DNA from: Branchiostoma floridae
Lineage: Eukaryota > Chordata > Leptocardii > Amphioxiformes > Branchiostomatidae
Assembly (NCBI RefSeq): GCF_000003815.2
Contig: NC_049984.1
Location: forward strand, 25,557,330-25,621,329
Reading direction: 5' to 3'
DNA length: 64,000 bases
The notes below the pieces were generated by a model. The model searched no databases and was not told the origin of the DNA. It saw nothing but the letters and a program-made list of their open reading frames with translations. The number at the start of each line of letters is the position of its first letter. The first letter of the stretch is position 1. A program made the translations under genes and the position numbers. This document shows, in pieces, positions 23,401 through 31,459 of the stretch.

Positions 23401-26400
23401 AGGATTAGTATTAGGGTAAGGGTTCCTATTAGGGTTAGGGCTAGGGTTAGGGTAAGGGGTTCGTGGTAGAAAAATTGTTTCCGAGGAATTGTGTTTGTTG
23501 GTCATAATTCGGTCTGAAATGGATAGAAAACATGCAAATTTCGACCATTTTTCTGAGAGTGCTTAGGATTAGTATTAGGGTAAGGGTTACTGTAAGGGTT
23601 AGGGCTAGGGTTAGGGTAAGGGGTTCGTGGTAGAAAAATTGTTTCCGAGGGATTGTGTTTTTTGGTCATAATTCGGTCTGAAATGGATAGAAAACATGCA
23701 AATTTCGACCATTTTTCTGAGAGTGCTTAGATTAGTATTAGGGTTAGGGTTCCTGTTAGGGTTAGGGTTAGGGTAAGGGGTTCGTGGTAGAAAAATTGTT
23801 TCAGAGGGATTGTGTTTGTTGGTCATAATTCGGTCTGAAATGGATAGAAAACATGCAAATTTCGACCATTTTTCTGAGAGTGCTTAGGATAAGTATTAGG
23901 GTAAGGGTTCCTGTTAGGGTTAGGGCTAGGGTTAGGGTAAGGGGTTCGTGGTAGAAAAATTGTTTCCGAGGAATTGTGTTTGTTGGTCATAATTCGGTCT
24001 GAAATGGATAGAAAACATGCAAATTTCGACCATTTTTCTGAGAGTGCTTAGGATTAGTATTAGGGTTAGGGTTACTGTAAGGGTTAGGGCTAGGGTTAGG
24101 GTAAGGGGTTCGTGGTAGAAAAATTGTTTCCGAGGGATTGTGTTTTTTGGTCATAATTCGGTCTGAAATGGATAGAAAACATGCAAATTTCGACCATTTT
24201 TCTGAGAGTGCTTAGATTAGTATTAGGGTTAGGGTTCCTGTTAGGGTTAGGGCTAGGGTTAGGGTAAGGGGTTCGTGGTAGAAAAATTGTTTCCGAGGAA
24301 TTGTGTTTTTTGGTCATAATTCGGTCTGAAATGGATAGAAAACATGCAAATTTCGACCATTTTTCTGAGAGTGCTTAGGATTAGTATTAGGGTTAGGGTT
24401 CCTGTTAGGGTTAGGGCTAGGGTTAGGGTAAGGGGTTCGTGGTAGAAAAATTGTTTCCGAGGAATTGTGTTTTTTGGTCATAATTCGGTCTGAAATGGAT
24501 AGAAAACATGCAAATTTCGACCATTTTTCTGAGAGTGCTTAGGATTAGTATTAGGGTTAGGGTTCCTGTTAGGGTTAGGGCTAGGGTTAGGGTAAGGGGT
24601 TCGTGGTAGAAAAATTGTTTCCGAGGGATTGTGTTTTTGGGCATAATTCGGTCTGAAATGGATAGGAAACATGCAAATTTCGACCATTTTTCTGAGAGTG
24701 CTTAAAATTAGTATTAGGGTAAGGGTTCCTGTTAGGGTTAGGGCTAGGGTTAGGGTAAGGGGTTCGTGGTAGAAAAAATTGTTTCCGAGGAATTGTGTTT
24801 TTTGGTCATAATTCGGTCTGAAGTTGATAGAAAACATGCAAATTTCGACCATTTTTCTGAGAGTGCTTAGGATTAGTATTAGGGTTAGGGTTCCTGTTAG
24901 GGTTAGGGCTAGGGTTAGGGTAANNNNNNNNNNNNNNNNNNNNNNNNNNNNNNNNNNNNNNNNNNNNNNNNNNNNNNNNNNNNNNNNNNNNNNNNNNNNN
25001 NNNNNNNNNNNNNNNNNNNNNNNAAATTGTTTCCGAGGGATTGTGTTTTTTTGGTCATAATTCGGTCTGAATGGATAGGAAACATGCAAATTTCGACCAT
25101 TTTTCTGAGAGTGCTTACGATTAATATTAGGGTTAGGGTTCCTGATAGGGCAAGGGCTAGGGCTAGGGTTAGGGTAAGGGGTTCGTGGTAGAAAAATTGT
25201 TTCCGAGGGATTGTGTTTTTTGGTCATAATTCGGTCTGAAATGGATAGAAAACATGCAAATTTCGACCATTTTTCTGAGAGTGCTTAGGATAAGTATTAG
25301 GGTAAGGGTTCCTGTTAGGGTTAGGGCTAGGGTTAGGGTAAGGGGTTCGTGGTAGAAAAATTGTTTCCGAGGAATTGTGTTTGTTTGTCATAATTCGGTC
25401 TGAAATGGATAGAAAACATGCAAATTTCGACCATTTTTCTGAGAGTGCTTAGGATTAGTATTAGGGTTAGGGTTACTGTTAGGGTTAGGGCTAGGGTTAG
25501 GGTAAGGGGTTCGTGGTAGAAAAATTGTTTCCGAGGGATTGTGTTTTTTGGTCATAATTCGGTCTGAAATGGATAGGAAACATGCAAATTTCGACCATTT
25601 TTCTGAGAGTGCTTACGATTAATATTAGGGTTAGGGTTCCTGATAGGGCAAGGGCTAGGGTTAGGGTAAGGGGTTCGTGGTAGAAAAATTGTTTCCGAGG
25701 AATTGTGTTTTTTGGTCATAATTCGGTCTGAAATGGATAGAAAACATGCAAATTTCGACCATTTTTCTGAGAGTGCTTAGATTAGTATTAGGGTTAGGGT
25801 TCCTGTTAGGGTTAGGGCTAGGGTTAGGGTAAGGGGTTCGTGGTAGAAAAATTGTTTCAGAGGGATTGTGTTTTTTGGTCATAATTCGGTCTGAAATGGA
25901 TAGAAAACATGCAAATTTCGACCATTTTTCTGAGAGTGCTTAGGATAAGTATTAGGGTAAGGGTTACTGTAAGGGTTAGGGCTAGGGTTAGGGTAAGGGG
26001 TTCGTGGTAGAAAAATTGTTTCCGAGGAATTGTGTTTTTTGGTCATAATTCGGTCTGAAATGGATAGAAAACATGCAAATTTCGACCATTTTTCTGAGAG
26101 TGCTTAGGATTAGTATTAGGGTAAGGGTTACTGTAAGGGTTAGGGCTAGGGTTAGGGTAAGGGGTTCGTGGTAGAAAAATTGTTTCCGAGGGATTGTGTT
26201 TTTTGGTCATAATTCGGTCTGAAATGGATAGAAAACATGCAAATTTCGACCATTTTTCTGAGAGTGCTTAGGATAAGTATTAGGGTTAGGGTTCCTGTTA
26301 GGGTTAGGGCTAGGGTTAGGGTAAGGGGTTCGTGGTAGAAAAATTGTTTCCGAGGGATTGTGTTTTTTGGTCATAATTCGGTCTGAAATGAATGTCGGAC

Positions 26401-29311
26401 ACTTCGGCACATGGACACTTTGGCCCCCTGGCAATCAGGACATTTCGGCCCCAAGCCGAGGACACTTCGGCCCCAAGCCGAGGACACTTCGGCCCCATGC
26501 CAAGGACACTTCGGCCCCAAGCCGAGGACACTTCGGTCCCGAGTCTACTCCACAATAGTTATCGAACACGTAGCCTTAGTTGACTAAATAACGTATAATT
26601 CTAGGACGTATGATTTTACTTGTACAGTATATTATATAGTGTTCTCCTGTTTACTCGAGGAAATCGTAATTAGTGATAACAATTTATTGGCGTTTTCGGG
26701 GCATGAAGATCCCTTTTTGCTCCGGTTTTCTGCATGACCCTAGCTTACTTGAAGTCTTACCTACTGCGATGTATAGTTAGCCGTCTTAAACAGTCCTATA
26801 AAGTACTCCACACCGCGACCTGTTACGGATATTTTTTTAATGTACAACATAGGTAACTTACATGTACAGCTTAAAAATGAATCTACTGCTCAAAACACCC
26901 GACTGGCATTAACTGTTCATCGTAAATATCGAAATCAATGTCCTTACAACTGCGAGCTAAGAGATTAATTTGTACATTGCATAGCATGCCCACGCACACA
27001 GGAACTAGCAGGGCCGAAGTGTCCTGGACTTGGGGCCGAAGTGTCCTGGACTTGGGGCCGAAGTGTCCTGGGCTTGGGGCCGAAGTGTCCGGGCCGAAGT
27101 GTCCATGTGCCGAACTGTCCTGATACCTGATTCCTGTTTGGGTAGGCTATATGATAATAGCGTTAATGACCCGCCTGTTCCTCGGTATATATGGTGTCAT
27201 AACACCTGGTCCTTTGCTATAACCACCCCATAAAACAATAGCAAAGGATCAGGCGTTATGACACCATATACACCTCGGGGCGGGTCATTAACCCTTTATT
27301 GCTCTGTACAGACGTGTGTTTTTCCCAAGTGATACGCTTTGTGTCGGAGCGTTACGTCACGCGGGAGCTACAGATAGTTTTTGGTTTGTTAATCTGTGGA
27401 ACGTTCCATCGCAAAAATGGGTGTGAAAAAAAGTGTGATTTCTGGACATAGTCAAACAATTAAAACACTGAAACTGCCATTGAAATACTTGATAACTATT
27501 TTTCTGTCGTAAACAGCTATCAGTCTTTTCATTCCGCCAACCAGTGCGGCGCGATTAGTCCATATAACGCCGGGTTGTGTTACATGGTCACATGGCTTCA
27601 ATCACGTGATCGATAAAAATGGCGGACCCGGAGATGTGTGAAAAACGCACGTCGTGTTAGCTCCGATTACCCAACAAGAAATGCACTGGCATGACAAATG
27701 TGTAGCTTGTTGTAAAGTTTGTTGTAAAGTACTTCGATTACACGTTTGGCATACGCATATTTTTGTACCAAAAATGAGTATTTTCAACTGAGAAGTCTAA
27801 TTTGCATAATTAATGTAAAAATGACATCCAACATTCCATAGTGATCAATTATGGGAATCACCTTCTTGTGACGTATAATGTGTAAGTTAAAGGTATACAC
27901 AACTATGTATGGATTATGTAAATTGCAAATTTGCCAAATGTAATCATGGAATTCGGCTAAATTAAAGGATTTGTAGACAATGTATGTATTTCTGCTAAAG
28001 GAGGTCACAAAGAGTAAAGTAGATTATGGTAATCATAGTTTCATTTGCATAATCAATGAGATAAGATGGAAGTAATAAATCTACATAGGTTTAAAATATT
28101 TGAATCCAAATTGATCCATGGCGTACATCATAGCAACGTGAAACTGACATGGATCAGGCACTGATATTCTCAAGACCATTGATACAGAAATATTTTGCAA
28201 TCGCCAATATATCAATAATTTGAACAAAGATGTAACATCGACTATCATAATTCCACCACCTAAAAAAAACGTTAGTATAGAAGTCTTCCCAAGATTGTCT
28301 TGAACACAGAATGTTAAATATCCTAAATGTAATACAAGTCAGGTATTTAGGTGTTGAAGACAATCTTCAGAAGGCCTCTATAGCAACGGTTTTTTTTAGG
28401 TGTCGGTATAATGGCACCTGGTGGAATTTACATGCGAATGTATGTTACAACGTTTTGTACACATTCGTATGCCAATTGTTCAAAGTCCTAACCTGTTAAG
28501 AGTGTGACATACAGGAAGTCTGTTTGAATCGTATCACTCAGATGCATGTAACAGTTTTATCCCTTTTATGATCCAGTGGGTAGGTTTTTGCTACAGGTGG
28601 CCAGAAACATGACATGTTTTCCCTAGGCCTCCCCACGGTACCGGGTAGCATAAACAAAAGGTTCATGAATAATTTTGTTGCGACTGTATGCATGAGTGAC
28701 TGTGCCGGTAATGTTCCTGGTCGCGTAAGATTAACTGACGTTCCAGTATTGTTTGTGGTTCAAAATACATGGGCTGGGGACAAGAGAAAGCCCTTCTGCT
28801 AGGTCAACAGTGTACACGAAATCGAATTATTGGGCCCACCTTTTGAATACCTTGCACTAACCTGCAGCGCTTGGTTTATGGCCACTTGTTGCTCGGACAA
28901 GGTTGTAGTCAGATTCTGTAGCCTAGCTTGGATACTATTTTCTTGTTCTTGTATCTCCTGTGTTAGGTTTTGTTTTAGCTGTGCGCTCGTGGACCTTTCC
29001 TGCGACAGCTCAGCAGACAAACTGTTCACCCTGGACAACAGGGTTTCCACCATGGACGACAGGTGATCCACCTGATTTCTCAAGTGACCTGTTTCCTCCT
29101 TCGTCTCGGCTAGCTGTGTCTCAAGGCCCGGCGATGAGCAGCCCCCTGTACGGGACCCAGGCGGAACCACATAGGTGTAGGTACAGTAGCCCTTGTCTAC
29201 ATACTCCCGCAGAACGGACCCAGCCCTGTCGGTTCTGGTGTCCTGGGCTCGGGCAAGAAAAGTATCATACAGGACTACCATGGCGATTGCAAGCAGTACG
29301 GAACTCGCCAT
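8137..29311 (-). CDS. Secreted coiled-coil, triple-SRCR, fibrinogen-domain protein (gene span)
   Basis: Multi-exon gene read from 29311 down to the stop at 8137-8139. Seven exons are firm; an eighth (21076-21183) is possible. In order: signal peptide, a [10 protein letters not shown] motif like that of angiopoietins, and a coiled coil; three SRCR domains of six cysteines each (group A pattern); and a complete fibrinogen-related domain. Splice phases agree: each SRCR exon is 315-318 bp and phase 1-1, the first fibrinogen exon is 108 bp and phase 1-1, then phase 1-2, then the last exon. SRCR and fibrinogen domains bind carbohydrates, microbial surfaces or protein ligands in known families, so a secreted, oligomeric recognition role is inferred. 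Introns hold many transposons. The join from coiled coil to first SRCR is not settled: the best donor (28862) is phase 0, while the SRCR exon needs phase 1. A weaker phase-1 donor exists at 28840. Confidence 0.85.
8806..9022 (-). CDS. Exon: central fibrinogen domain
   Basis: 217 bp, phase 1-2, acceptor TTACCCACAG and donor TTCAG|GTGAGT. Encodes [43 protein letters not shown] and [20 protein letters not shown], all standard in ficolins, angiopoietins and tenascins. NRT is a potential glycosylation site. Confidence 0.93.
9479..10075. repeat. Palindromic minisatellite, 39-42 bp unit
   Basis: The 12-bp perfect palindrome CTGGATATCCAG, or one- or two-base variants, occurs at 9479, about 9513, 9919, 9958, about 10000 and about 10039. 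In the second cluster the spacing is regular (39, 42, 39 bp) and the spacers are related (AAAACGGCCTGAACAGGAGG). A last decayed copy lies near 10468. It is open in several frames, which explains spurious ORFs here. It lies in an intron of the SRCR-fibrinogen gene. Confidence 0.8.
9850..10316. repeat. Direct repeat pair flanking the minisatellite
   Basis: About 50 bp at 9850-9900 (containing ACATTCTAGTTACGTGTTAA and ending GATGGCGTCC) recurs at 10268-10316 with few changes. The two copies bracket the main palindromic cluster, as expected from a local tandem duplication of about 415 bp. Confidence 0.65.
10854..11110. repeat. Left copy of a direct repeat flanking the transposase region
   Basis: Begins GGGCAGTATAGAATATG and runs to CATTGGAGGCCTGTGCCC. 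It matches 14474-14710 in the same orientation over most of its length, with a small insertion near 11055-11075. The pair brackets the His-Me and Mutator-like ORFs. Both copies contain the same possible short exon, MSFPTTK followed by a GTAGGT donor. They could be the duplicated flank of an element or its subterminal sequence; a Mutator-type element would be expected to have inverted rather than direct ends. Confidence 0.75.
11285..11684 (+). pseudogene. His-Me finger (I-PpoI-type) endonuclease, frameshifted
   Basis: Two frames together give the zinc-binding His-Me finger pattern of I-PpoI-type homing endonucleases. The first starts [17 protein letters not shown] and has [18 protein letters not shown]. 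The second has [29 protein letters not shown] (catalytic His within the SHLCH core, metal-binding Asn and zinc ligands), then [18 protein letters not shown]. The frame breaks at a run of 15 C at 11443-11457, a likely slippage site. Earlier exons may exist upstream (10644-11280), where short open segments end in GTAAGG- and GTAGGT-type donors. The stop lies 31 bp from the stop of the convergent transposase, which suggests the two belong to one element. Family assignment is from motif memory. Confidence 0.7.
11716..13803 (-). pseudogene. Mutator-like (DDE) transposase, decayed
   Basis: A chain of minus-strand frames reads as one protein of about 690 residues with at least four frameshifts. The N-terminus has the basic [15 protein letters not shown] and PWNRGI motifs, with the expected start codon changed to ATA (13801-13803). 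Then [25 protein letters not shown] (zinc pair), [20 protein letters not shown] (first acidic region), [16 protein letters not shown] (second acidic region), [20 protein letters not shown], and after a frameshift [15 protein letters not shown] (Cys/His cluster). It ends in a basic tail. This order matches the animal Mutator-like transposase family as I remember it. Homopolymer runs (C at 13638-13643) mark some breaks. A profile search should decide the family. Confidence 0.65.
14474..14710. repeat. Right copy of the direct repeat flanking the transposase region
   Basis: Same-orientation partner of 10854-11110. Its right end is continuous with the sequence duplicated by the L1-like insertion at 14677-14777, so this repeat existed before that insertion. 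Confidence 0.75.
14677..14777. repeat. Target-site duplication, left copy (101 bp)
   Basis: From GCATGCTGTAGG to GGGGGGTAA. Matches 15380-15480 except one base (ATTACATCGG versus ATTACACCGG). Confidence 0.9.
14778..15379 (-). mobile_element. 5'-truncated L1/Tx1-like LINE insertion
   Basis: The minus strand encodes the C-terminal finger region of L1/Tx1-type ORF2: [19 protein letters not shown], then [26 protein letters not shown] and [13 protein letters not shown]. The poly(A) tail is the run of T at 14782-14798. The insert is flanked by 101-bp direct copies of the target (14677-14777 and 15380-15480) that differ at one base. Only about 600 bp of the 3' end was inserted. The open frame continuing through 15380-15625 on the minus strand is a chance fusion with flanking DNA. 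Confidence 0.88.
15380..15480. repeat. Target-site duplication, right copy (101 bp)
   Basis: Partner of 14677-14777. It joins the 5' truncation point of the L1/Tx1-like insert to the original downstream sequence. Confidence 0.9.
15481..16250. other. Intron sequence without recognisable gene
   Basis: No convincing coding frame. From about 15905 to 16030 there are three loosely repeated units built on GTTACAGAAGTGAAACTAG-like sequence, probably a decayed minisatellite. Confidence 0.45.
16251..16358 (-). CDS. Exon: N-terminal part of the fibrinogen domain
   Basis: 108 bp, phase 1-1, acceptor TTTGACAG and donor GCAG|GTAAGG. It encodes the opening of a fibrinogen-related domain: [19 protein letters not shown], then [11 protein letters not shown], including the first disulphide pair. 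It is too small for an ordinary ORF search but fits both neighbours exactly. The intron after it is 7.2 kb long and contains the Mutator-like and L1-like insertions. Confidence 0.88.
16795..17112 (-). CDS. Exon: third SRCR domain
   Basis: 318 bp, phase 1-1, acceptor TTTTAG and donor CTGG|GTATGA. Encodes [61 protein letters not shown]. Six cysteines. The last residues join in frame with the fibrinogen exon at 16251-16358 (a G plus AA makes the Glu codon). Confidence 0.92.
17113..17994. other. Intron between SRCR-3 and SRCR-2 exons
   Basis: No exon or element that I recognise. The 882-bp length is modest compared with the neighbouring introns. Confidence 0.5.
17995..18309 (-). CDS. Exon: second SRCR domain
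   Basis: 315 bp, phase 1-1, acceptor TTCCTAG and donor ACAG|GTTGGT. Encodes [55 protein letters not shown]. Six cysteines again. This is the most diverged of the three: the usual CDDxxD after the first cysteine is CHTGWTQ, so the canonical calcium-binding acidic pair is missing here. Confidence 0.92.
18650..18925. mobile_element. MITE with long inverted ends
   Basis: The left end (CATGAATTTTCTGTCCATCT then CGACATCAGATG) is mirrored at the right end (CATCTGATGAGGG then GTGAGATGGACTG and AAATTCATTG). A second inner pair, CACTGCGCTTACGTTCCGAA on the left against TTACGGAACGTCAGCGCAGT on the right, continues the hairpin. The inner left block is itself duplicated at 18690 and 18727. No coding capacity, so a non-autonomous DNA transposon in an intron. 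Confidence 0.75.
18966..19090. repeat. Short tandem duplication, about 36 bp
   Basis: ACAGCTTTCTTGTGTACACA and the following 16 bases occur at 18966 and again at about 19050. Confidence 0.7.
19578..19645 (-). tRNA. tRNA-derived sequence, probably pseudogene or SINE head
   Basis: On the minus strand an A box (TAGCGCAGTGG) and a perfect B box (GGTTCGAATCC) are correctly spaced. The anticodon arm GCATT/AATGC pairs perfectly around a seven-base loop. The T arm pairs poorly and the acceptor ends do not pair, so it is not a functional tRNA. It could be the head of a SINE. Confidence 0.5.
20053..20367 (-). CDS. Exon: first SRCR domain
   Basis: 315 bp, phase 1-1, acceptor CATAG and donor AAG|GTACTG. 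It encodes the SRCR hallmarks in order: [60 protein letters not shown]. Six cysteines are present, the group A arrangement. One NET sequon could be glycosylated. The asymmetric-free phase is typical of shuffled extracellular domains. Confidence 0.92.
20830..21012 (-). mobile_element. tRNA-derived SINE
   Basis: Minus-strand A box (TGGCGCAATCGG) near 20990 and B box (GAGTTCAAACCC) near 20955 define a tRNA-like head. The body that follows (GGAAAGGCACTTAACACGAC then TTTCCTCACTTCACTCAAGTG) looks like bodies I know from invertebrate deuterostome SINEs. The 3' end is indistinct. It lies in the intron upstream of SRCR-1. Confidence 0.65.
21076..21183 (-). CDS. Possible exon: Pro/Thr/Ser-rich linker
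   Basis: On the minus strand a 108-bp open segment is bounded by a CCAG acceptor and a GTGAGC donor, both consistent with phase 1-1. It would insert 36 residues of the type [19 protein letters not shown] before the first SRCR domain, a mucin-like stalk. An alternative acceptor at 21195 keeps the same phase. Base composition is GC-rich against an AT-rich intron. It sits between exon 1 and SRCR-1 on the right strand. No transcript evidence is available, so this stays a candidate. Confidence 0.35.
21255..21456. mobile_element. Hairpin MITE, family A, copy 1
   Basis: Nearly complete palindrome of about 200 bp. The left arm starts AATTCCACCAGGTGCCATAA and the right arm ends in TTATGGCACCTGGTGGAATT in reverse complement. 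The inner parts (AGGTCTTCCCAAGATTGTCT against GGCAATCTTGAGAAGGCCTC) also pair. A second copy is at 28243-28430. Confidence 0.8.
21661..21850. mobile_element. MITE family B fragment with repeated CCAATCAGA
   Basis: Begins ATTATCATATATCCAGGGG and continues GACCAATCAGAAGGCCCCAT. The same sequence appears in inverse orientation at 37450-37545. CCAATCAGA or a variant recurs four times between 21690 and 21850. The spread through the family makes a repeat a better explanation than a promoter, although each copy is a potential NF-Y site. Confidence 0.55.
22487..23178. mobile_element. TIR element with minisatellite ends, copy 1
   Basis: Both ends carry inverted copies of a minisatellite: GGACACTTCGGCCCCAAGCC units on the left and the reverse complement on the right. 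The outermost inverted repeat is about 32 bp, starting GGACACTTCGGCACATGG on the left, with a single mismatch. The roughly 430-bp centre has no coding capacity. A near-identical copy is at 26396-27122. A non-autonomous DNA transposon is the best explanation. Confidence 0.7.
23186..26392. repeat. Satellite array, about 164-bp unit with TTAGGG clusters
   Basis: Roughly 19-20 units counting the assembly gap, each starting GGTCTGAAATGGATAGAAAA. Spacing measured at 23347, 23511 and 23675 is 164 bp. Each unit contains a block of six or so TTAGGG or near variants (GCTAGGG, GTAAGGG, TTCCTG interruptions) followed by GGTTCGTGGTAGAAAAATTG. Units differ at few positions. The G-rich strand is the plus strand throughout. 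The open minus-strand frames rich in PNPNPN are a consequence of the repeat, not genes. Confidence 0.95.
24924..25023. other. Assembly gap, 100 N
   Basis: Exactly 100 unknown bases inside the satellite, the usual placeholder for a gap of unknown size. The array length is therefore not known. Confidence 0.99.
26396..27122. mobile_element. TIR element with minisatellite ends, copy 2
   Basis: Same orientation as 22487-23178 and only a few changes in the centre. The left array has one more unit and the right array one fewer. The two copies bracket the TTAGGG-bearing satellite. The sequence GTTTGGGTAG occurs just outside both outer borders (about 22468 and 27137), as a target duplication of the whole block would. 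Confidence 0.7.
27152..27292. mobile_element. MITE family B hairpin
   Basis: An inverted repeat of about 65-bp arms: GTTAATGACCCGCC with TATATATGGTGTCATAACAC on the left is mirrored by GTTATGACACCATATACACC with GGGCGGGTCATTAAC on the right. The centre is CCACCCCATAAAACAATAG. Related half-hairpins lie at 37260-37330. Confidence 0.75.
27293..28242. other. Intron sequence without recognisable gene
   Basis: No exon with correct strand and phase was found. The stretch is AT-rich with scattered stops in all frames. Confidence 0.45.
28243..28430. mobile_element. Hairpin MITE, family A, copy 2
   Basis: Same palindromic sequence as 21255-21456, with the left end shortened where CACCTAAAAAAAACG replaces the GGTGCC block. 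It lies in the first large intron of the SRCR-fibrinogen gene. Confidence 0.8.
28862..29311 (-). CDS. Exon 1: signal peptide, CxYTxxxP motif, coiled coil
   Basis: Starts at an ATG in a good Kozak context (A at -3, G at +4). Residues 1-22 form a signal peptide ([22 protein letters not shown]). Residues about 42-60 hold [12 protein letters not shown] followed by a second cysteine, the arrangement seen at the N-terminus of angiopoietins. From about residue 65 a heptad-like coiled coil rich in L, Q, E and S runs to the end, with NLT sequons for N-glycosylation. The strong donor CTGCAG|GTTAGT at 28862 ends the exon in phase 0. The alternative CAAAAG|GTGGGC at 28840 gives phase 1. A TTAAAAG box about 50 bp upstream on the minus strand is a weak core-promoter candidate. 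Confidence 0.8.
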
Positions 29312-31060
29312 CTTGGACCAGGTAACATAACACGGGTGTGTGCGTCACACCTGACCGCTTTTAACCTTTCAGCAACGCAGGTACTACGTCACATCTGACC
29401 GACCTGTCGGACGTTTACCTCACCTCCAGCACAGATATCAGCCAGTCAGTCATAGTCATACGGTGTATTACAGCACCGTTGGGGTTATACCGCCCCTTAC
29501 GGGGTGGCATACCCATTCTTCTAGCTGAATACGACTCAATGACCGTAAGTCATTTTATGGCCCTCCTGCCTAATTAACTGACCCACCAACTTTGATGTGC
29601 CATATATTGTTCTTGGCTTGCTGTATTCCAGAATTTTCAACAGGAAGTGGAGCACAATACCTATAAGTTGGTGTCAGACCATACAGATATCACCTAAAGC
29701 TCATTAATATTGAAATATGAATATGATAAGCACAGCTATATTTTATCACTTTTACTTCATCATCGTCCCTGTATTATGTTTAAAATATTGAACTTCAGTA
29801 TGAGTAACAAAGTCTCTCCTTTCTTAACTATGTGACTAACTAGTCTTGTAGCCATGTAAACAAGGCTATAAATAGCTATAAATCTCATTAGTCCTGGTCA
29901 CTTAAAATAAGAAAGGCAACCAATAGCTCATTATTGTTTGTAATCAAACATATGTTTATCACCGGCCAGGAAAACCGTCATAACCGCCCCAACCTAACCT
30001 AAGCTCCAATTCACCAGGTGTTGCCAATATGTGTTGACCAGGTGTTGACTTATAAAATTGTACATTTTCAGACATCTCAGAGATATGAAGCCTTTAAAAG
30101 TCTTTAAAGTCTGCGGCGAGGTCCGCTCACCGATCCCGTAGCTTGAATTTAGGCCCTGGTTGTAATATCTCCCCAGCCATTAACAAATACTGATGTACAA
30201 GTGCATGTTTCGTGAAAACATAACTAAGAGCTGTGGAATAATGAGGAAAGTAACGATGGTGCCCGTAATTTGGATGATATCATTTTGTAAAGACTGACGA
30301 GTGTCGACGGTATTCTATACATTTTAATGAGAGCGACTTTAGTGTCACTTTCACGAATACACTCAAGTAGACGGAAAGGGTACTTCTGCCTATAAGTGAC
30401 CTATCCCTGTATCACACATTGTTCAGATCACCAAGGCCGGCTATTAATGTATTATTTATAAAGCGTTCATACAAATATTAACTGGCGTGCCCGGTCAATT
30501 TTTACTAATGCAACGACACAAATTACCTATTCTTTAGCCTGTTCAGCGCGGCCAAGGCTTCTATTAGGATAACCATAACACACGCGTGCTCAAGGATCCA
30601 ACAGCGCAAGCGCAGGTCAAAGGTGAAGGAGTTTGACTTGTACACAGTTCTTATCCACGTCATCATTTAAACATATCGGGGAGAATATGACCTTCCTTGT
30701 TCAGCTGGCATAAAAAATGTCCAAACGTGTATTGTTTACGTCTCGGGGACCTGTTTACGACTCAGAGGCCCGCTCATGCGCAGTTGGATTCGTGAACATG
30801 TTTAATACAATGTGACGGCATAGCACTACAATTCCACATTGAATAAAGAACTCAGTCAACGAAGAAAATGATGCCAGGACGATGGACTGTTTTGTTCTTG
30901 CTTAGCTGCCTGGTAGTCTTTTCTTTCCTGATTCAGTTTCGCCACACGCTCTACAACTGTAGGTAGGTGGCGCTTCTCGAAGCTGGTCATGTCGTGAACT
31001 CGCTCTCGAGAAATCTTCGTAAAACTGCCCATATTTTGTAACAACTAAGTCATCCTATCG
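29312..31060. other. Intergenic region upstream of the SRCR-fibrinogen gene
   Basis: Holds the presumed promoter of the minus-strand gene (weak TTAAAAG box near 29359-29365 and a CRE-like TACGTCA near 29384). Nothing else is convincing. A 62-codon minus-strand frame at 30856-31044 (MGSFTKISRERVHDM then a charged helix) is open and has codon-like composition, but I do not recognise it. Confidence 0.4.
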
Positions 31061-31459
31061 TCATCAACTATCTAACTTGCGTTGTTATAGTTGTGGAACA
31101 TCCCTATCGCTGTTTTGTGTGAATTTCGTTCGTCCTTGTACGAAATTTTCGAGGTTATAGCGACGACACCGGCAGCTGGGGAGGGCAAGCCGGCTTCCCT
31201 TTGTCTACTCACGGTATCAGTGTAAACAAAGGCCAGCCGACTAGCGTCGATTTTGCACTTTGCGATTTTCTCAACCAATCGCGATCTATTCATTCGTTTG
31301 TCCTGATTCTTTTTATTGTCCTTTATTGTATGTTGCAACACCTTGAGCCGATCATGTACAGCGTCTGAAGTCTTGAGGAGGAGCCCTCCCATAACTGACG
31401 CAACGGAAGGAAGGAAGGAAGGAAGGACGCCGGAAGATCGTGAACGTAGTAACGCAGCG

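Noticed and set aside
23186-26392. Long minus-strand frames rich in PNPNPN and NRNPNPNTN, and a 249-codon frame across the gap
   Set aside because: They are the translation of the TTAGGG-bearing satellite; the frame stays open only because the repeat lacks stops in that phase.
23186-26392. A true chromosome end
   Set aside because: TTAGGG blocks are broken up by a unique body in every unit and single-copy sequence continues on both sides.
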